DNA of 64,000 nt from Aspergillus flavus (Eukaryota; Ascomycota; Eurotiomycetes; Eurotiales; Aspergillaceae): contig NC_092409.1 in assembly GCF_009017415.1 (NCBI RefSeq), forward strand, positions 5,456,001-5,520,000, in the 5' to 3' direction. The notes beneath the pieces were generated by a model. It was given only the letters and a program-made list of their open reading frames with translations. It ran no database searches and was not told where the DNA came from. Positions 46,785 through 58,062 of the stretch are shown in pieces. The position numbers and the translations under genes are program-made. Position 1 is the first letter of the stretch. The number at the start of each line of letters is the position of its first letter.

Positions 46785-48322
46785 TTAGTCAAGTTCAGTA
46801 ATGTCACCGCCTGGCTCTCCCACTTCCTCAATCCTATTCTCCCTTTTACTTTCGGCTTCGATCTCTTCCAACTTCTTCCGACCTTCTTCTGTGGTGGCAT
46901 CCACAATACCTTCCTCGAGGCTGAGCATACCGCTTTCACCAAGCTTCTCCACAACATCTTCTGCCTCCTCGACACTCATCTTGCCGAGAACCTTATTGAC
47001 CTCATCTAGAGATTCAGAGCTCAATGCCTGCTGCAATTCCTTCGAAAATGATTCAAAGATCTTGCGTGCTTCGACTTCGACAGGTTCGCTGCTCTCTGCA
47101 GCAGGAATGTTGATGGTGATCTTAGTGTTGGGATCAACCGCATGAAGCTGGATCTGCTCAACACCAGCAGGGTCATTGGATGCAGAGCCATCCTTAGCGA
47201 GTTCTGCTGCACGGGTCTTGATCTTGTTGTAGGTTTCATTGACATCGTTTCGGAAAAGCGTCGATGCTTGATGATCTTTCGTCGTGATACTGCATGCCAA
47301 TCCATATTAGCCGTCTAGTGACCCCCCATGCTCCCTAGATGGAAAAGGGTAACGTACCGCTTAAAGAAGAGAGAAATACCATCACGGCCCAAGGAGCGGC
47401 AATACTGCAGCAGCAGGCCGTGGTGAACGCATGTACGAGCATAGTCCTCTTTACCTTCCATTTGGCTATTGAATGCTTCGACTAGCAAACCATCCGTTTC
47501 CTTCTCTGCGACGATTTCTGGATGTTCAGAAATGAACTGAAGCAAGGCACGGTAGTCGTTACGGTTGATCTTTGCGAGCCTCTTGGCCAGGTCACTAGCC
47601 TTCATGTTTTCCGGATCCTCTTCCTCTTCATCAGCGGTTGCCTTCTGCGACGAAGACCCCGATACCGCGGTAGGATTCAGCAGCTCAACGGATTCCGCCT
47701 TCTTGGTTTCAGTTCCTTTGCCCTTAGAATCGTTCTTGGAGACAAAGGATGTGTCAAAGCCGGTATGTATCGAATCACTCGTGATTTTGCTGCTTTCTTC
47801 CTTCTCGAGTTCTGCAAGTTTCGCCAGCAATTCCTTCTGCAAGCCCTGTACTTTGTCCTTGTGTCCCTGCACACCCTTGATGTATTCTTTGAGAAGGTTG
47901 TCGGAACTAACCTCGCCCATCTCCTTCTTAACCTGATCCACCAATGAGCTCATCATTTGAGAGTACTTTGGCTGTTCTTTCTCATGCGTGTATACACCGG
48001 CCGGTGGGGCAGGGGGTTGATCTTCTGACGGATTGCTTGCCGATTCCATGAGGACCTGGAAAACCACTTCTTCGGGGTTCTTCGAGGAACCCTCATGCTG
48101 TTGGAGTGACTTCAGGAGTTGATCTATGCGGGAGAGAAGTCCGTCGTTAATGATACGCTCGTACTTTAGAGTTTCAATTTCATGGCGGCGTTGCATGCGC
48201 TGCTGATGAATCTGAGCCTGTTTGGCACGGATGAAGGAGCGCTTGTCGACATTAGGGTGCACTTCAATGTCTGAATCATCAGACAGCTCGAGCGCATCCC
48301 ATTTGCTGTAATCGAGCACCAT
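46785..48322 (-). CDS. cdc37: Hsp90 co-chaperone Cdc37
   Basis: 489-aa kinase-specific co-chaperone that delivers protein kinases to Hsp90. Exons: 48322-47358 and 47289-46785, with one 68-nt intron. The start MVLDYSKWDALELSDDSDIEVHPNVD is the conserved Cdc37 N-terminus, with the SDDSD casein kinase 2 site (the Ser13 equivalent) present. An N-terminal coiled coil (about 30-70), the central Hsp90-binding region (PEIVAEKETDGLLVEAF...; ARTCVHHGLLLQYCRSLGRDGISLFFKR) and an acidic C-terminal domain follow. It is divergent from the mitochondrial ABC gene. Intact. Confidence 0.96.
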
Positions 48323-48843
48323 TTTGGACAATCTCGACAGGAGGGGTAGTGCAAGTGGGGTAAATACTAAATGATAGATGAAATAGTAAATGGAGAAAAA
48401 ATTGGGTTCAAATTATATGTGAGAAATTGGTCAGGGACACTTGTAACTTGTCGCATTCAATGGAGAACCCTACCAGTGACTATATAGGACCTCACAAAAT
48501 AGGCTCCAAATCAACGTATCGTCCCAAATGGAGCTCATCGAAAGCTCTCGATCAGCTTCGATGGCTGCGGAACCGTCCCAGGCGGTGTCGGATGGCAGAA
48601 CAAACGCCGATTGCGTCTCCGTCGATGCGGCGATTATCGGGCTGATTTCACGCGGTATTCAGCTGCAGCTGACTAGTACTATACTCCGACACCCGTGTTA
48701 ATTTGCGAAGCGGACATTGGCTTCTGCATTGTCATGAATACGACCGTATTTTTGTTTCTCCAATGAAGGATATGGCACCCTATTCTCTCTCATGACATCC
48801 TTCTAATTAGCCGTCCGATTCCGCTTCTCTTCACTTTTCCGAA
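48323..48843. promoter_or_regulatory. Divergent promoter region, Cdc37 / mitochondrial ABC transporter
   Basis: 521 bp between divergent starts. Short frames have no content. It holds both promoters by inference. Confidence 0.45.
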
Positions 48844-51318
48844 ATGCGCGGAGTCCGGGTGCTTGGGGCTTGGACTCCAGTAGTCACCGCGAGGCAGTTC
48901 GTTCAGTCAAGAGGGAGCTTTTTCAGGGAGCTTTACCCTGGAGTTCAGACACATACATGTGTGACTGGGGTCTCCAGTAGCCAAAGCCGACAATTTTCGA
49001 GAGTTCCGGCTTCATTGTGCAACAGTACTAGCAATTACCGTCTCCAACACCCTACGAGTTTCCTCCAGAACAATGTCTCTAGACGTGTCTTTCCTCAGTC
49101 GCGACCCTCTCACATTTTACGGTTCTTCTCCTCTACGGACCGGTATCTAGAATCCAAGTCAACCGCCCGGTCGACGAATACTCCTCAGGTGAACAGTACA
49201 CCCACTGAGAAAGAGGATGAAGAAGTAGACAAAGGCTTCGAATTATCTGAACGCGCAGCGCAAGCAGCAAAAATCAACCTCAGCGCAAAGTTGGCTAAAG
49301 ACGGGGCATCGGGAAAGAAATCAGGGTTTAAAGAAATATGGAGACTTCTATCCATTGCACGGCCAGAGGCCAAGAAGCTCGGGTTTGCCTTCCTCTTTTT
49401 GCTGGTTTCGTCATCCATCACCATGTCAATTCCCTTCTCTATCGGGAAGATCATGGATGCGGCGACAAAGTCTGCTACCGAAGGGGGCGGTGAACTCTTC
49501 GGCCTCAGCCTACCAATGTTCTATGGAGCTTTGGCCGGAGTCCTCACCTTGGGCGCTGCTGCAAACTATGGTCGCATCATTATTCTGCGTATTGTTGGTG
49601 AACGCATCGTTGCTAGACTTCGCTCGAAGCTCTTCCGCCAGACATTCATTCAAGATGCAGAGTTTTTCGACGCAAATCGAGTTGGTGATTTGATCTCTCG
49701 ACTCAGCTCTGATACAATTATTGTCGGAAAGAGCATTACGCAGAATTTGTCCGATGGTTTGCGGGCAGCAGTGAGCGGTGCAGCCGGCTTCGGATTGATG
49801 GCATATGTCAGTCTTAAGCTCTCCAGCATTCTGGCTCTATTGCTTCCTCCCATTGGCCTTGGAGCTTTCTTCTATGGAAGAGCGATTCGCAACTTGAGTC
49901 GCAAGATTCAAAGGAACCTAGGAGACTTAACCAAGATTGCCGAAGAGCGCTTGGGCAATGTGAAAACGAGTCAGTCTTTTGCGGGTGAAGTTATTGAGGT
50001 TAACAGGTACAACAAACAAGTGCGGAAGATCTTCGAGCTCGGCAAAAGAGAATCCGTGATTAGTGCGACTTTCTTTAGTTCAGTATGTATATTACACTCT
50101 GATATACACCCTTTGGAGATCTAACTATTCGCAGACTGGTTTCATGGGCAATATGACGATTTTGGCACTCCTTTACGTTGGAGGAGGAATGGTTCGGTCT
50201 GGTGCTATTAGTATCGGAGAATTGACCTCGTTTTTGATGTATACAGCCTATGCAGGTTCAAGCATGTTTGGTTTGTCTAGTTTCTACTCCGAACTGATGA
50301 AGGGCGTTGGAGCGGCTAGCCGGCTTTTCGAATTGCAGGACCGCAAGCCGACGATATCTCCAACTAAGGGTACAAAGGTTGTCTCTGCTCGTGGGCCTAT
50401 TCGCTTTGAGAATGTGTCTTTTAGCTACCCAACACGACCTGCTGTTCCCATCTTCACGGATTTGAACTTCGAAATTCCCCAGGGAACCAATGTTGCTATT
50501 GTTGGACCTTCAGGAGGAGGCAAATCTACCATTGCTTCCATTTTGCTTCGATTCTATCTTCCCACCAAGGGCAGGGTTCTGATTGATGGAAAGGATATTG
50601 GTGAGATGAATGCTAAATCACTTAGGAGAAAGATTGGCATTGTGTCTCAGGAGCCCGTTCTTTTCTCGGGCTCTATCGCAGAGAACATCTCATACGGAAG
50701 CCCGCAGGCAACAAGGTCCGCGATTATCGCAGCTGCCAGGAAGGCGAACTGCCAGTTCATTAGTGATTTCGTAAGTATTGATCAAGGATATCTACTCTTT
50801 TGATTGTGTCTGACATTCTATAGCCTGATGGCCTTGATACTCAAGTGGGTCCTCGAGGAGCTCAGCTCTCCGGTGGACAGAAGCAACGCATTGCTATTGC
50901 CCGTGCCCTAATCAAAGACCCTGATATCTTAATTCTTGATGAAGCGACTTCTGCTCTTGACGCAGAATCTGAGACTTTAGTGAACAGTGCTCTGGCTGCT
51001 TTGCTCCGCGGGAACAACACGACAATCAGCATTGCCCATCGACTCTCTACCATCAAGCGGTCCGATACTATCATCGTCCTCGGCCCCGACGGTAAGGTTG
51101 CCGAACAAGGTTCGTACGAAGAGCTCAGCTCTCGTCCTGACGGTGCCTTCACGAAGTTGATGGAATGGCAAATGAGCGGTGGCGATGTCTCTCAGCCTCC
51201 AAAGGACGCTCCTATCAGCCCTTTGACCCAAGAAAAATTGTGGCAGATGGAAGAAGAGCAGGAGGTTGGCGCTGAGGAAGCAGCCTCTAGACAAGGCGAG
51301 CAGCAGAAGAACGAGTAG
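48844..51318 (+). CDS. mdl1: Mitochondrial half-size ABC transporter (Mdl1/Mdl2, ABCB10 type)
   Basis: 789-aa half transporter (TMD-NBD) that as a dimer exports peptides from the mitochondrial matrix in characterised fungi. Exons: 48844-50082, 50135-50770 and 50824-51318. The N-terminal ~100 residues are Arg/Ser-rich without acids, as for a mitochondrial presequence. The membrane domain (about 170-470) has the [20 protein letters not shown] signature of this group. In the NBD: Walker [10 protein letters not shown] (about 537-545), Q loop SQEPVLF, signature [15 protein letters not shown] (about 640), Walker B and D loop [12 protein letters not shown] (about 661-672), and H loop IAHRLSTI. A Glu/Gln-rich tail ends the protein. 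Mdl1 versus Mdl2 is not resolved. Confidence 0.92.
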
Positions 51319-52212
51319 CTGTCATTACAGGAAGACTACCTTGCTCAAGGTTAGTGTCCATTCCGTCCACGGGTTCGTTTCCTATTTACTGTAGAGATCT
51401 TTATCTTTTATATGTTCACCCAGTTACTTATACACTTACCTCTTGGATGGTTGGATTGATCGACTATCGCGGATGTATCTATACCTTTTGATTTTACTGT
51501 TTTGCTCCGATGGGACATGCATATTCTTATATATTGAACAGTTAGACAAGTGGGATAGAGAAAAGTAATACACATCTCCACTTACTATCAACAAAGAGGA
51601 CAATATGTGAAATAGCAATAAGCGTAGCAGGACCTTCTGATACAGGTCCATTGATTCGTGTAACTCCAGAATTGGATGATAGATCTGCTAGACGAACATT
51701 GTTCATGAGGATCAAATTTCGGGTGGTATAGCCTCATTCCAAGTTTACGAGCAAAATTCATAGCGACCATGCAGTGGAGAAATTAGGGTCATTTGTTCAT
51801 AATCTAGTTATATTTCTTAAAAGATAGATAACCCAAGCACAGCCCTGGATTTGGGCCTTCCTCTCCGAGGCCTGATGAAACCAAAGTTATAACCCTTCCT
51901 CTAATTCAGGCTCCCCATCAATATCACCAGGCGCAAAGAATTCCTACAAGGGATTGCCAAGGAGATGCATAAATATGATAGAACCTCAAAAAGGCCAGGA
52001 CGCATCAAATGATCGGCTTAGTGGGCCAACGTGACCTGGCTCGGCAGGTGACCTGCTTATCGCCGATAAATCACCCCGGTCGTAGATCCAGCTCGCTTCC
52101 AACGTTCTCCTTTTATACAGGTCGTCCAGGTTGATCATGGATTGATTGGTCCCATTTTATGTCCCGTTTCTACCTCCAGGAAGGGACTTATATCACACTA
52201 TAATCGAAAGCA
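51319..52212. other. Intergenic, ABC transporter 3' side to ENT transporter promoter
   Basis: 894 bp without a supported gene. The short minus-strand frames at 51436-51770 have no recognisable content. The left part is a 3' UTR and the right part a promoter, by position. Confidence 0.45.
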
Positions 52213-53635
52213 ATGGATCGTTTTCGGAGATGGATCTCTCCCCGGGCGGAATATGAGCCACTCGAGCATCCTCCGCAGGACGATGAGGATCACCACTTGA
52301 TATCTTCACAAACACTATCAGAGCCACGCTTCTCTAGGTTTGAATATGGAGTATTCTTCCTCCTTGGCGTTTCTATGCTCTGGGCATGGTACGTTTTATC
52401 TAACAACGGCTTTCCGGCGCTCAGATGGTTATTCCGGAGTATACGCGATGCTGACCAGATTGTGCCACAGGAACATGTTTCTCGCCGCTGCACCGTATTT
52501 CTATCACCGCTTCAGCTCGGATGAGTGGGCAGCGGCCCACTACCAGTCCTCCATTCTCATTGTGTCGACCGTCACAAACTTGGGCTCATCGTTCACTCTC
52601 GCGAAGTTGCAGAAACGGACGTCATACCCGAAACAGATCACAGTTTCGCTGCTGATCAATATCGTAATATTCACGTTACTCGCATTATCTACCGGTCTTC
52701 TAAAGAACGCTTCCATTGGATTATATTTTAGCTTCCTGATGCTAATGGTAGCCGGAACCAGTTTGGCGACTGGAATGAATCAGATCGGCGTTTTTGCATA
52801 TGTCTCCGGTTTTGGGAGGCCAGAATATACTCAAGCTATCATGGCAGGTCAAGGCCTAGCAGGAGTCTTGCCCTGCATCGTGCAGATACTCTCTGTTTTG
52901 GTTGTCCCAGAGCAAACAGGGGAACAGAAAGTCCCACAAGAATCGGCCAAATCGGCATTCTTGTACTTCATAACTTCCACATTTGTATCGCTATCGGCTC
53001 TGGTTGCCTTCGGGTCTCTTTCTAAGCGACGGTCGAATGCCATGTCCGAATTCGCGCAGAGCTCACCTGACACTGCTTCTGACCACACGGGTCGCAAGAC
53101 CGTCAGCCTCTGGGGTCTTTTCAAAAAGCTTCGTTTCATGGCTCTTGCACTTTTTCTCTGTTTTGCTGTCACCATGATGTTTCCAGTCTTCACGGCAAAG
53201 ATTGAGTCAGTTCGGGACCCTCAGGGTAGTTCCCGTTTGTTCCAACCAGCTGTTTTCATCCCGCTGGCGTTCTTATTCTGGAATGTAGGAGACTTGGCTG
53301 GAAGGATGTCAGTTCTTATTCCCCAGTTATCATTAACCCACCGGCCCTTTGCTCTGTTCACCTTTGCAATTGCTCGCATTGGATTCCTCCCCCTTTATCT
53401 TCTCTGTAACATCCGCGGTCGGGAGGCCGTCGTGAAGAGCGATTTCTTCTATTTATTCGTCGTGCAATTGCTTTTCGGCATTAGCAATGGCTATCTTGGA
53501 AGCAGCTGTATGATGGGTGCTGGGCAGTGGGTTCCTGAGGGTGATCGTGAGTCGGCGGGTGGTTTTATGAGCTTAATGCTGGTAGGAGGCTTAGCTGCTG
53601 GCAGTTTATTGAGCTTCTTTCTTTCCGGTGTGTGA
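52213..53635 (+). CDS. Equilibrative nucleoside transporter (ENT/SLC29 family)
   Basis: 446-aa membrane carrier with about eleven helices. Exons: 52213-52388 and 52471-53635, with one 82-nt intron inside the first helix. The first helix reads FFLLGVSMLWAWNMFLAAAPYF across the junction, the hallmark GxxxLxxWNxFL...YF of ENT proteins. Later motifs: GMNQIGVFAYVSGFGRPEYTQAIMAGQGLAG (helices 4-5 substrate region) and FNVGDLAGR-like FWNVGDLAGR (helix 8), then SNGYLGSSCMMGA near the end. Yeast Fun26 is the single ENT there and acts in the vacuole; plasma-membrane location is equally possible here. Confidence 0.93.
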
Positions 53636-54098
53636 TCTTAGATGCCTGCATCTGGTCTGTCGCTCACCCAGCCTACAGGCTGTGACATTTAGCAGTCTAC
53701 ACATAGATATCATAGAATGTGCTAGTACAGCATTAGACTGCAACAATAGAATTAAGTACAATCTCTTTCGTTTGCCTTGTACCATGCGTAAGGTAATCAT
53801 ATCAAAACTTAACAAATAGGACTGACCCTAAAGTCGTGGATTCACTAAATAGGATTGAACAGCGTGGAGCTGAGGCTTATGGCTTAGTCTCCAGCATCTC
53901 TCTGGGTAGAGCACAAGGCACTACTTCGAAGCTCTATGACGGTATGTCCCTGTTTCATAACAACAAATTCATAAGATCACAGGATTAACGTTCTACCATC
54001 TTCTGGCGCTCGAATCACAGCATCATTATTCTGCGCCGCAAATTATCACATCTCACCAAAGTATACATCACAACACCCAAGCCCTAACTACCGTAGTA
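53636..54098. other. Convergent 3' regions, ENT transporter / Cys-rich orphan
   Basis: No supported gene; presumed 3' UTRs. Confidence 0.45.
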
Positions 54099-54755
54099 TC
54101 AAACCAACCCAAAAACATAAGCCAACTTCAACGAATCCCACAACGCCTCATTCTCCTTCAAATCACAATCAAACAACTTCTGATACCTCACCCGATCCTC
54201 ATGGTTCAAATCAAACCCCCTCGCCCTCCGACAACACCCACACTCAATTGTACAATGCCCCAACCGAATCCTCTTCTCCGTATCCCTCTCCCTCTCACAA
54301 CATCCACAACTCCTCCCACAACACCCTCCCCTCCCCGCACAATCATCCCTCAGGTACCCCAGCAGATACCACTCCGGATTACTCCGCCAAGTAGCATACG
54401 CCCTCTGCAACGGCCCCGGCGGAACAGACGCCTCCCGCCTATAGAACTCCCGCTCCAGATGCCAGTATTTCCTCGCTAGGTCCTCGAGCTCCATTTCCCA
54501 TTTGGCTAGTTGCGCGCGTTGCTCGGTGCTCAGCGGTCCGTGGTCGAGCGAGGTTAGCGCTTTGATCTCCTCGTGGAGGTAGATCTCGCGTTGGCCGATT
54601 TCTCGGAGGTGAGTGTCCATCTTGATTATGTCTTTGGCCCATTCTGGGTCGATTTTAGTTTTCTGGGGGCCGTGAATGTGTTGGGCGTGACGGAGGTGTT
54701 GGGCCCAGGTTGGTTTGCCCAGTTTTATTAGGAGTTTTTCGAATTTGGAGGCCAT
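54099..54755 (-). CDS. Hypothetical Cys-rich fungal protein
   Basis: Single-exon 218-aa protein starting MASKFEKLLIKLGKPTWAQH. The N-terminal ~110 residues are charged and helical (possible coiled coil, 45-105). The C-terminal part has a compact cluster of ten cysteines at 139-175: C-x5-CC-x3-C-x-CC, then GHC-x3-C-x-CC-x2-ARGF. The spacing suggests a structural metal site or disulfide knot. I recall related Eurotiales proteins with a CGCC...GHC...CGCC pattern but know of no function. There is no signal peptide, so metal binding is more likely than secretion. The upstream leader is C/A-rich on the coding strand, as for the acidic orphan at 12605-13357. Confidence 0.75.
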   Translation of the reverse strand: MASKFEKLLIKLGKPTWAQHLRHAQHIHGPQKTKIDPEWAKDIIKMDTHLREIGQREIYLHEEIKALTSLDHGPLSTEQRAQLAKWEMELEDLARKYWHLEREFYRREASVPPGPLQRAYATWRSNPEWYLLGYLRDDCAGRGGCCGRSCGCCERERDTEKRIRLGHCTIECGCCRRARGFDLNHEDRVRYQKLFDCDLKENEALWDSLKLAYVFGLV

Positions 54756-55124
54756 TGTTGTTGTTGGTGTTTTGGTTATTGGGGTTGGTGGAGTATGTAT
54801 TGAGGGGGTTTTGGGGGTTTTGGATATCGGCGATGGTACCGTGGGTTGGGGGTGGCTTTCTGTTCCGATGAAGTGTCATGCATACTTCAGTGTTGGGGAG
54901 TTTCTGATGGTGGTTCTGCTTGAATTTCGTCATATTTTGGCGAGGAGCACTTGAGATCGGAGTATGTAGTTGAAAAACCCGATATTTCTTGTGAAAATAA
55001 TGCAACTGGTATTGTAAAGATCAATATTTTTAGTAAACGCCATGCTAAGCCGTCTATATATGTCCCCAGTCGCGCCAAAAATAAAAATGAATCAGTTGAC
55101 GCCTCCATTATGCACAGATTAAAG
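54756..55124. other. Intergenic, upstream of Cys-rich orphan and 3' of haspin
   Basis: 369 bp. The first 200 are G/T-rich on the plus strand (promoter and leader of the minus-strand orphan). The rest is the haspin 3' region. Confidence 0.45.
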
Positions 55125-57199
55125 TCAGAAAAAGTCCTTCTCATCCAGCCACTGAGAGTCAATCGCATATGCTACCAGATCGGCAGCACAGCACATGTCC
55201 TCATGTCCGTGTTCAAGATGCAGAAGATCCAGGACGGCACGTAGTCTATCCTCAAGTGTGGTTTTCAATTGAGAAACTTGTTTCCGCGTATCTTCTGCAC
55301 TCTTAACTGTATTGACATTGTCCATCTTTGCCGATTTGTTTGTTTGTTTTTTAAGTCCCTTATTAGACGAGCATGGGGCGAGAGGCTGTCGTGGTGCCGG
55401 AAGCGACACCTCCGGCTTTCTGTTTTTGAGCAAAGACTTAAGCAGAAAGAGAAGCCAGACGAGGTTAGTGCGTGGCGCATACTCGGCCCAGATGCCGGGA
55501 ATATCGGGCGTCTTATCTGTCTCGAGCGGGTTCCCGTTGTAGAGTTGAGAACGCATACTGTTGGGCGTTAGCGGGCATTGTTTGATACCTCCGATTTATA
55601 GGACAGTACTCACTATCTGTAAGTATCTCTCAGCATGGCTTCGTCCTCATCACGTCCGATAGCATCGAAGATCTGTTTCTTATCGAGATCCGACGATGCA
55701 ACTTCGACAACCTCTCCTGACTCCTCAACGCGCAGTTCCGCGCGTGAAAGCGAATAGTCAATAATCGTAGTCTCTAGGGTGCTCAAGCCAAATCCGCTTG
55801 AGTATGATTGACTCGTTACTTCGAGGTCTGTCGGAGGGTTCATACAGCCATTTGGCCGAGTGCTTCTAATGCAAACATTTCCAAGATGGAGATCTCGATG
55901 CTAGATACGTATCAATACTATTCGGTCTCCAGGGCTTCTTACAACGAGGCTTACCTCAAATTGTGCATACTCTTCGGCACGCGCGAGAGCCATTGCCACT
56001 CCCCAAAATATATCGTAAATCTGGAAGGTCGATGACCAAGCGAACTTTTCAAGCTCACAGCCAGCATCATCCATTTCCACGATAGCCCACAATTGTGAAT
56101 CAGGATACGCCCTTTTGCTGGATGGATTGGGATTCAAGCAGTCGTCTTTGGTTCTCTTGTAGTGGTCCCAAGCATTCTGGAAGGACTCTGGGAATCGACC
56201 TTGGACCACGTGGATCTCTCGAAAGCGAGCAAATCCAGGGATCGGGTCCAAATATTTAAGCATCTTGACTTCAGACACGATTTCGTCGATGCTGGTAAAT
56301 TTTTTGGAGCCAGGTCCACTCTGGGCTCGTAAGGGCACAACTTTGAACACGTTGTCACCGTACGCTTTTAGACGAGCAAGCTTGGATCTAGACATCTCCT
56401 TCTTGCACAACTCTTCGCGCAGACGGAGCTTATAAACCTCTCCGTACGAACCTTCGGCGATCTTCACTACCTCCAGCAAATTCCCAGCACGAGCGGCCCA
56501 GGAGCCAAACTTTTGGACGCCCTGTGCCGCAACCGGTGACAAGGCCTCATTCAAGATGCGACGAACATATGCATTCACTTTATCATCCATCACGCACCCA
56601 GATGACAAACGAGGCGGGACTTTGTTCCTCCTTGCTCGTCTCTCCCCCTGCCTCTCACTTTCTGCGCTGCGTTTATCCTCCTGTGGTTCTTTTTGGTCGA
56701 CGTGCTGCTCTTGTTCTTCTTGTATATCTTGTGGTTTTGGCGCTGCCGTTTTGGAGCAGATTCTGACTTCCACCATTGTCTCGTATTTCTTCCGTGGTTT
56801 AGGGACGCTGTCCGCAGGGCTCTCCTCGGTAGGCTCTTCTTCATTTTTCAAGTCAATTGGCACGACCTCGGGTGTATGTACTGGCGGTGCAGTTTTTGTA
56901 AGGTCTGCTTGCTTAACGAGGGTTTTTTGCTCGTCGGTTTTGTCTTCCACTTTCTGAGATGGGATCGCATCGCTTATTTTAACCTCAGCCAACTGAGCTT
57001 GGATGGAATCCACAGCTTCCTCAATGACCTTCGACGTTGTCTCCTCTACCGGTTTTGCTGGACTTCTCTGTTCAAACACAGCTCGTGGGGCATCCGCTCG
57101 TCGCTTTCCATATACTCGTTTCGGCGCAGCGGTGCGTGTCTTGGTCCTCGGTTTCGGTGTACGGTCGCCTGGGAAGGCGGGCGAAAAAGTCGACGCCAT
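55125..57199 (-). CDS. Haspin-like serine/threonine kinase
   Basis: 654-aa atypical kinase; haspins phosphorylate histone H3 Thr3 at mitotic centromeres. Exons: 57199-55955, 55900-55614 and 55557-55125. A low-complexity N-terminal ~200 residues (Lys/Glu/Pro-rich, basic at the very start) precede the kinase domain. Motifs: Gly-loop AEGSYGEVYKL (about 248-258), Lys strand NVFKVVPL, IVEMDDAGCELEKF hinge region, catalytic HRDLHLGN (416-423, joined exactly across intron 1), and IIDYSLSRA with DYS in place of DFG (463-465), which is the haspin-specific variant. The C-terminal helical extension after the kinase fold is Lys/Ser-rich. It is convergent with nothing and divergent from the ABC-C gene. 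Confidence 0.93.
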
Positions 57200-58062
57200 T
57201 TCTGTCTGCTAAGTCGAAATCAACACCGAAAGGTTGATTCTATTCTTCAGATCCCAATCGGGAGAGTAATCGTTCGAAACAGCTTCATTAGGGGTTGACG
57301 GAGGGCCTATTGATCTATTTCTGTAAAGGGACTAGCGTGTCCGTTGCTCTGGTGAGTGGCATTATGTAATGGTCTGTCAATGCAACCAATCATTGTTGAT
57401 TGACATCATCCATCCTGTCTTCCTGGCAGTTAAGGCACCAGTGAGGCATCATGCAGAAATGAGAGCATTTACGCATATAGGATGTCCGCTCAAAGAGTCA
57501 ACGAACGGACGTTAGTGTCAAATTCCACCCTCACATATTGGATACATGTCCTCCTCAGTCTAAGCAGGAAAGGATATGGTGTATATCCGAACTTGAAGGA
57601 CTGATCTACTCCGTACACGATATATATATCGCTATTGATACAACTATACTCAGAACCTGTACGGAGTATGGCATACACAAACCACATATTTGTAACTAAA
57701 ATAAGTTAATGTGACATCCCTTTCCCTTTTCTTGGCTTGATTTGAAAGGAATTAAACTTCAGTCTCAAAGATCGACGTGGACCCTGAAAGTCGAGGCAAG
57801 GCTGTCGGGAACCGCTTTAGGAAATTCTTCCATTGTGTCTGATGGATCCTCTCCCGTAAGCTTAACCCTACTTGGAGGCCTGAAGAAGACAATTTGCTTA
57901 CATTCAACATGGAGCCTCTCGTTGAGTCATGAAGACTCATTTCGAGTCCTCCTGCACGTAATATCAAAATCAGGCAGTAGGATTCTCACTTGGCATTTAT
58001 TATAATTATTGACCTACGACACGTGAAGGGATGGAGAGCAATTTCTCGCCATTACACTTGCT
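57200..58062. promoter_or_regulatory. Divergent promoter region, haspin / ABC-C transporter
   Basis: 863 bp between divergent starts. It holds an inverted pair of TACGGAGTA motifs (57607-57668). A CACGTG E-box (58020-58025) lies 38 bp before the ABC-C start codon. No gene is seen. Confidence 0.5.
57607..57668. repeat. Inverted TACTCCGTA / TACGGAGTA pair
   Basis: ACTCCGTACA (57608-57617) and TGTACGGAGT (57658-57667) are exact 10-bp inverted repeats around a 40-bp AT-rich spacer. They could form a hairpin or a dimeric binding site. Confidence 0.7.

Noticed and set aside
56524..57298. Several plus-strand frames of 80-201 codons
   Set aside because: All are antisense to the low-complexity N-terminal part of the haspin gene.
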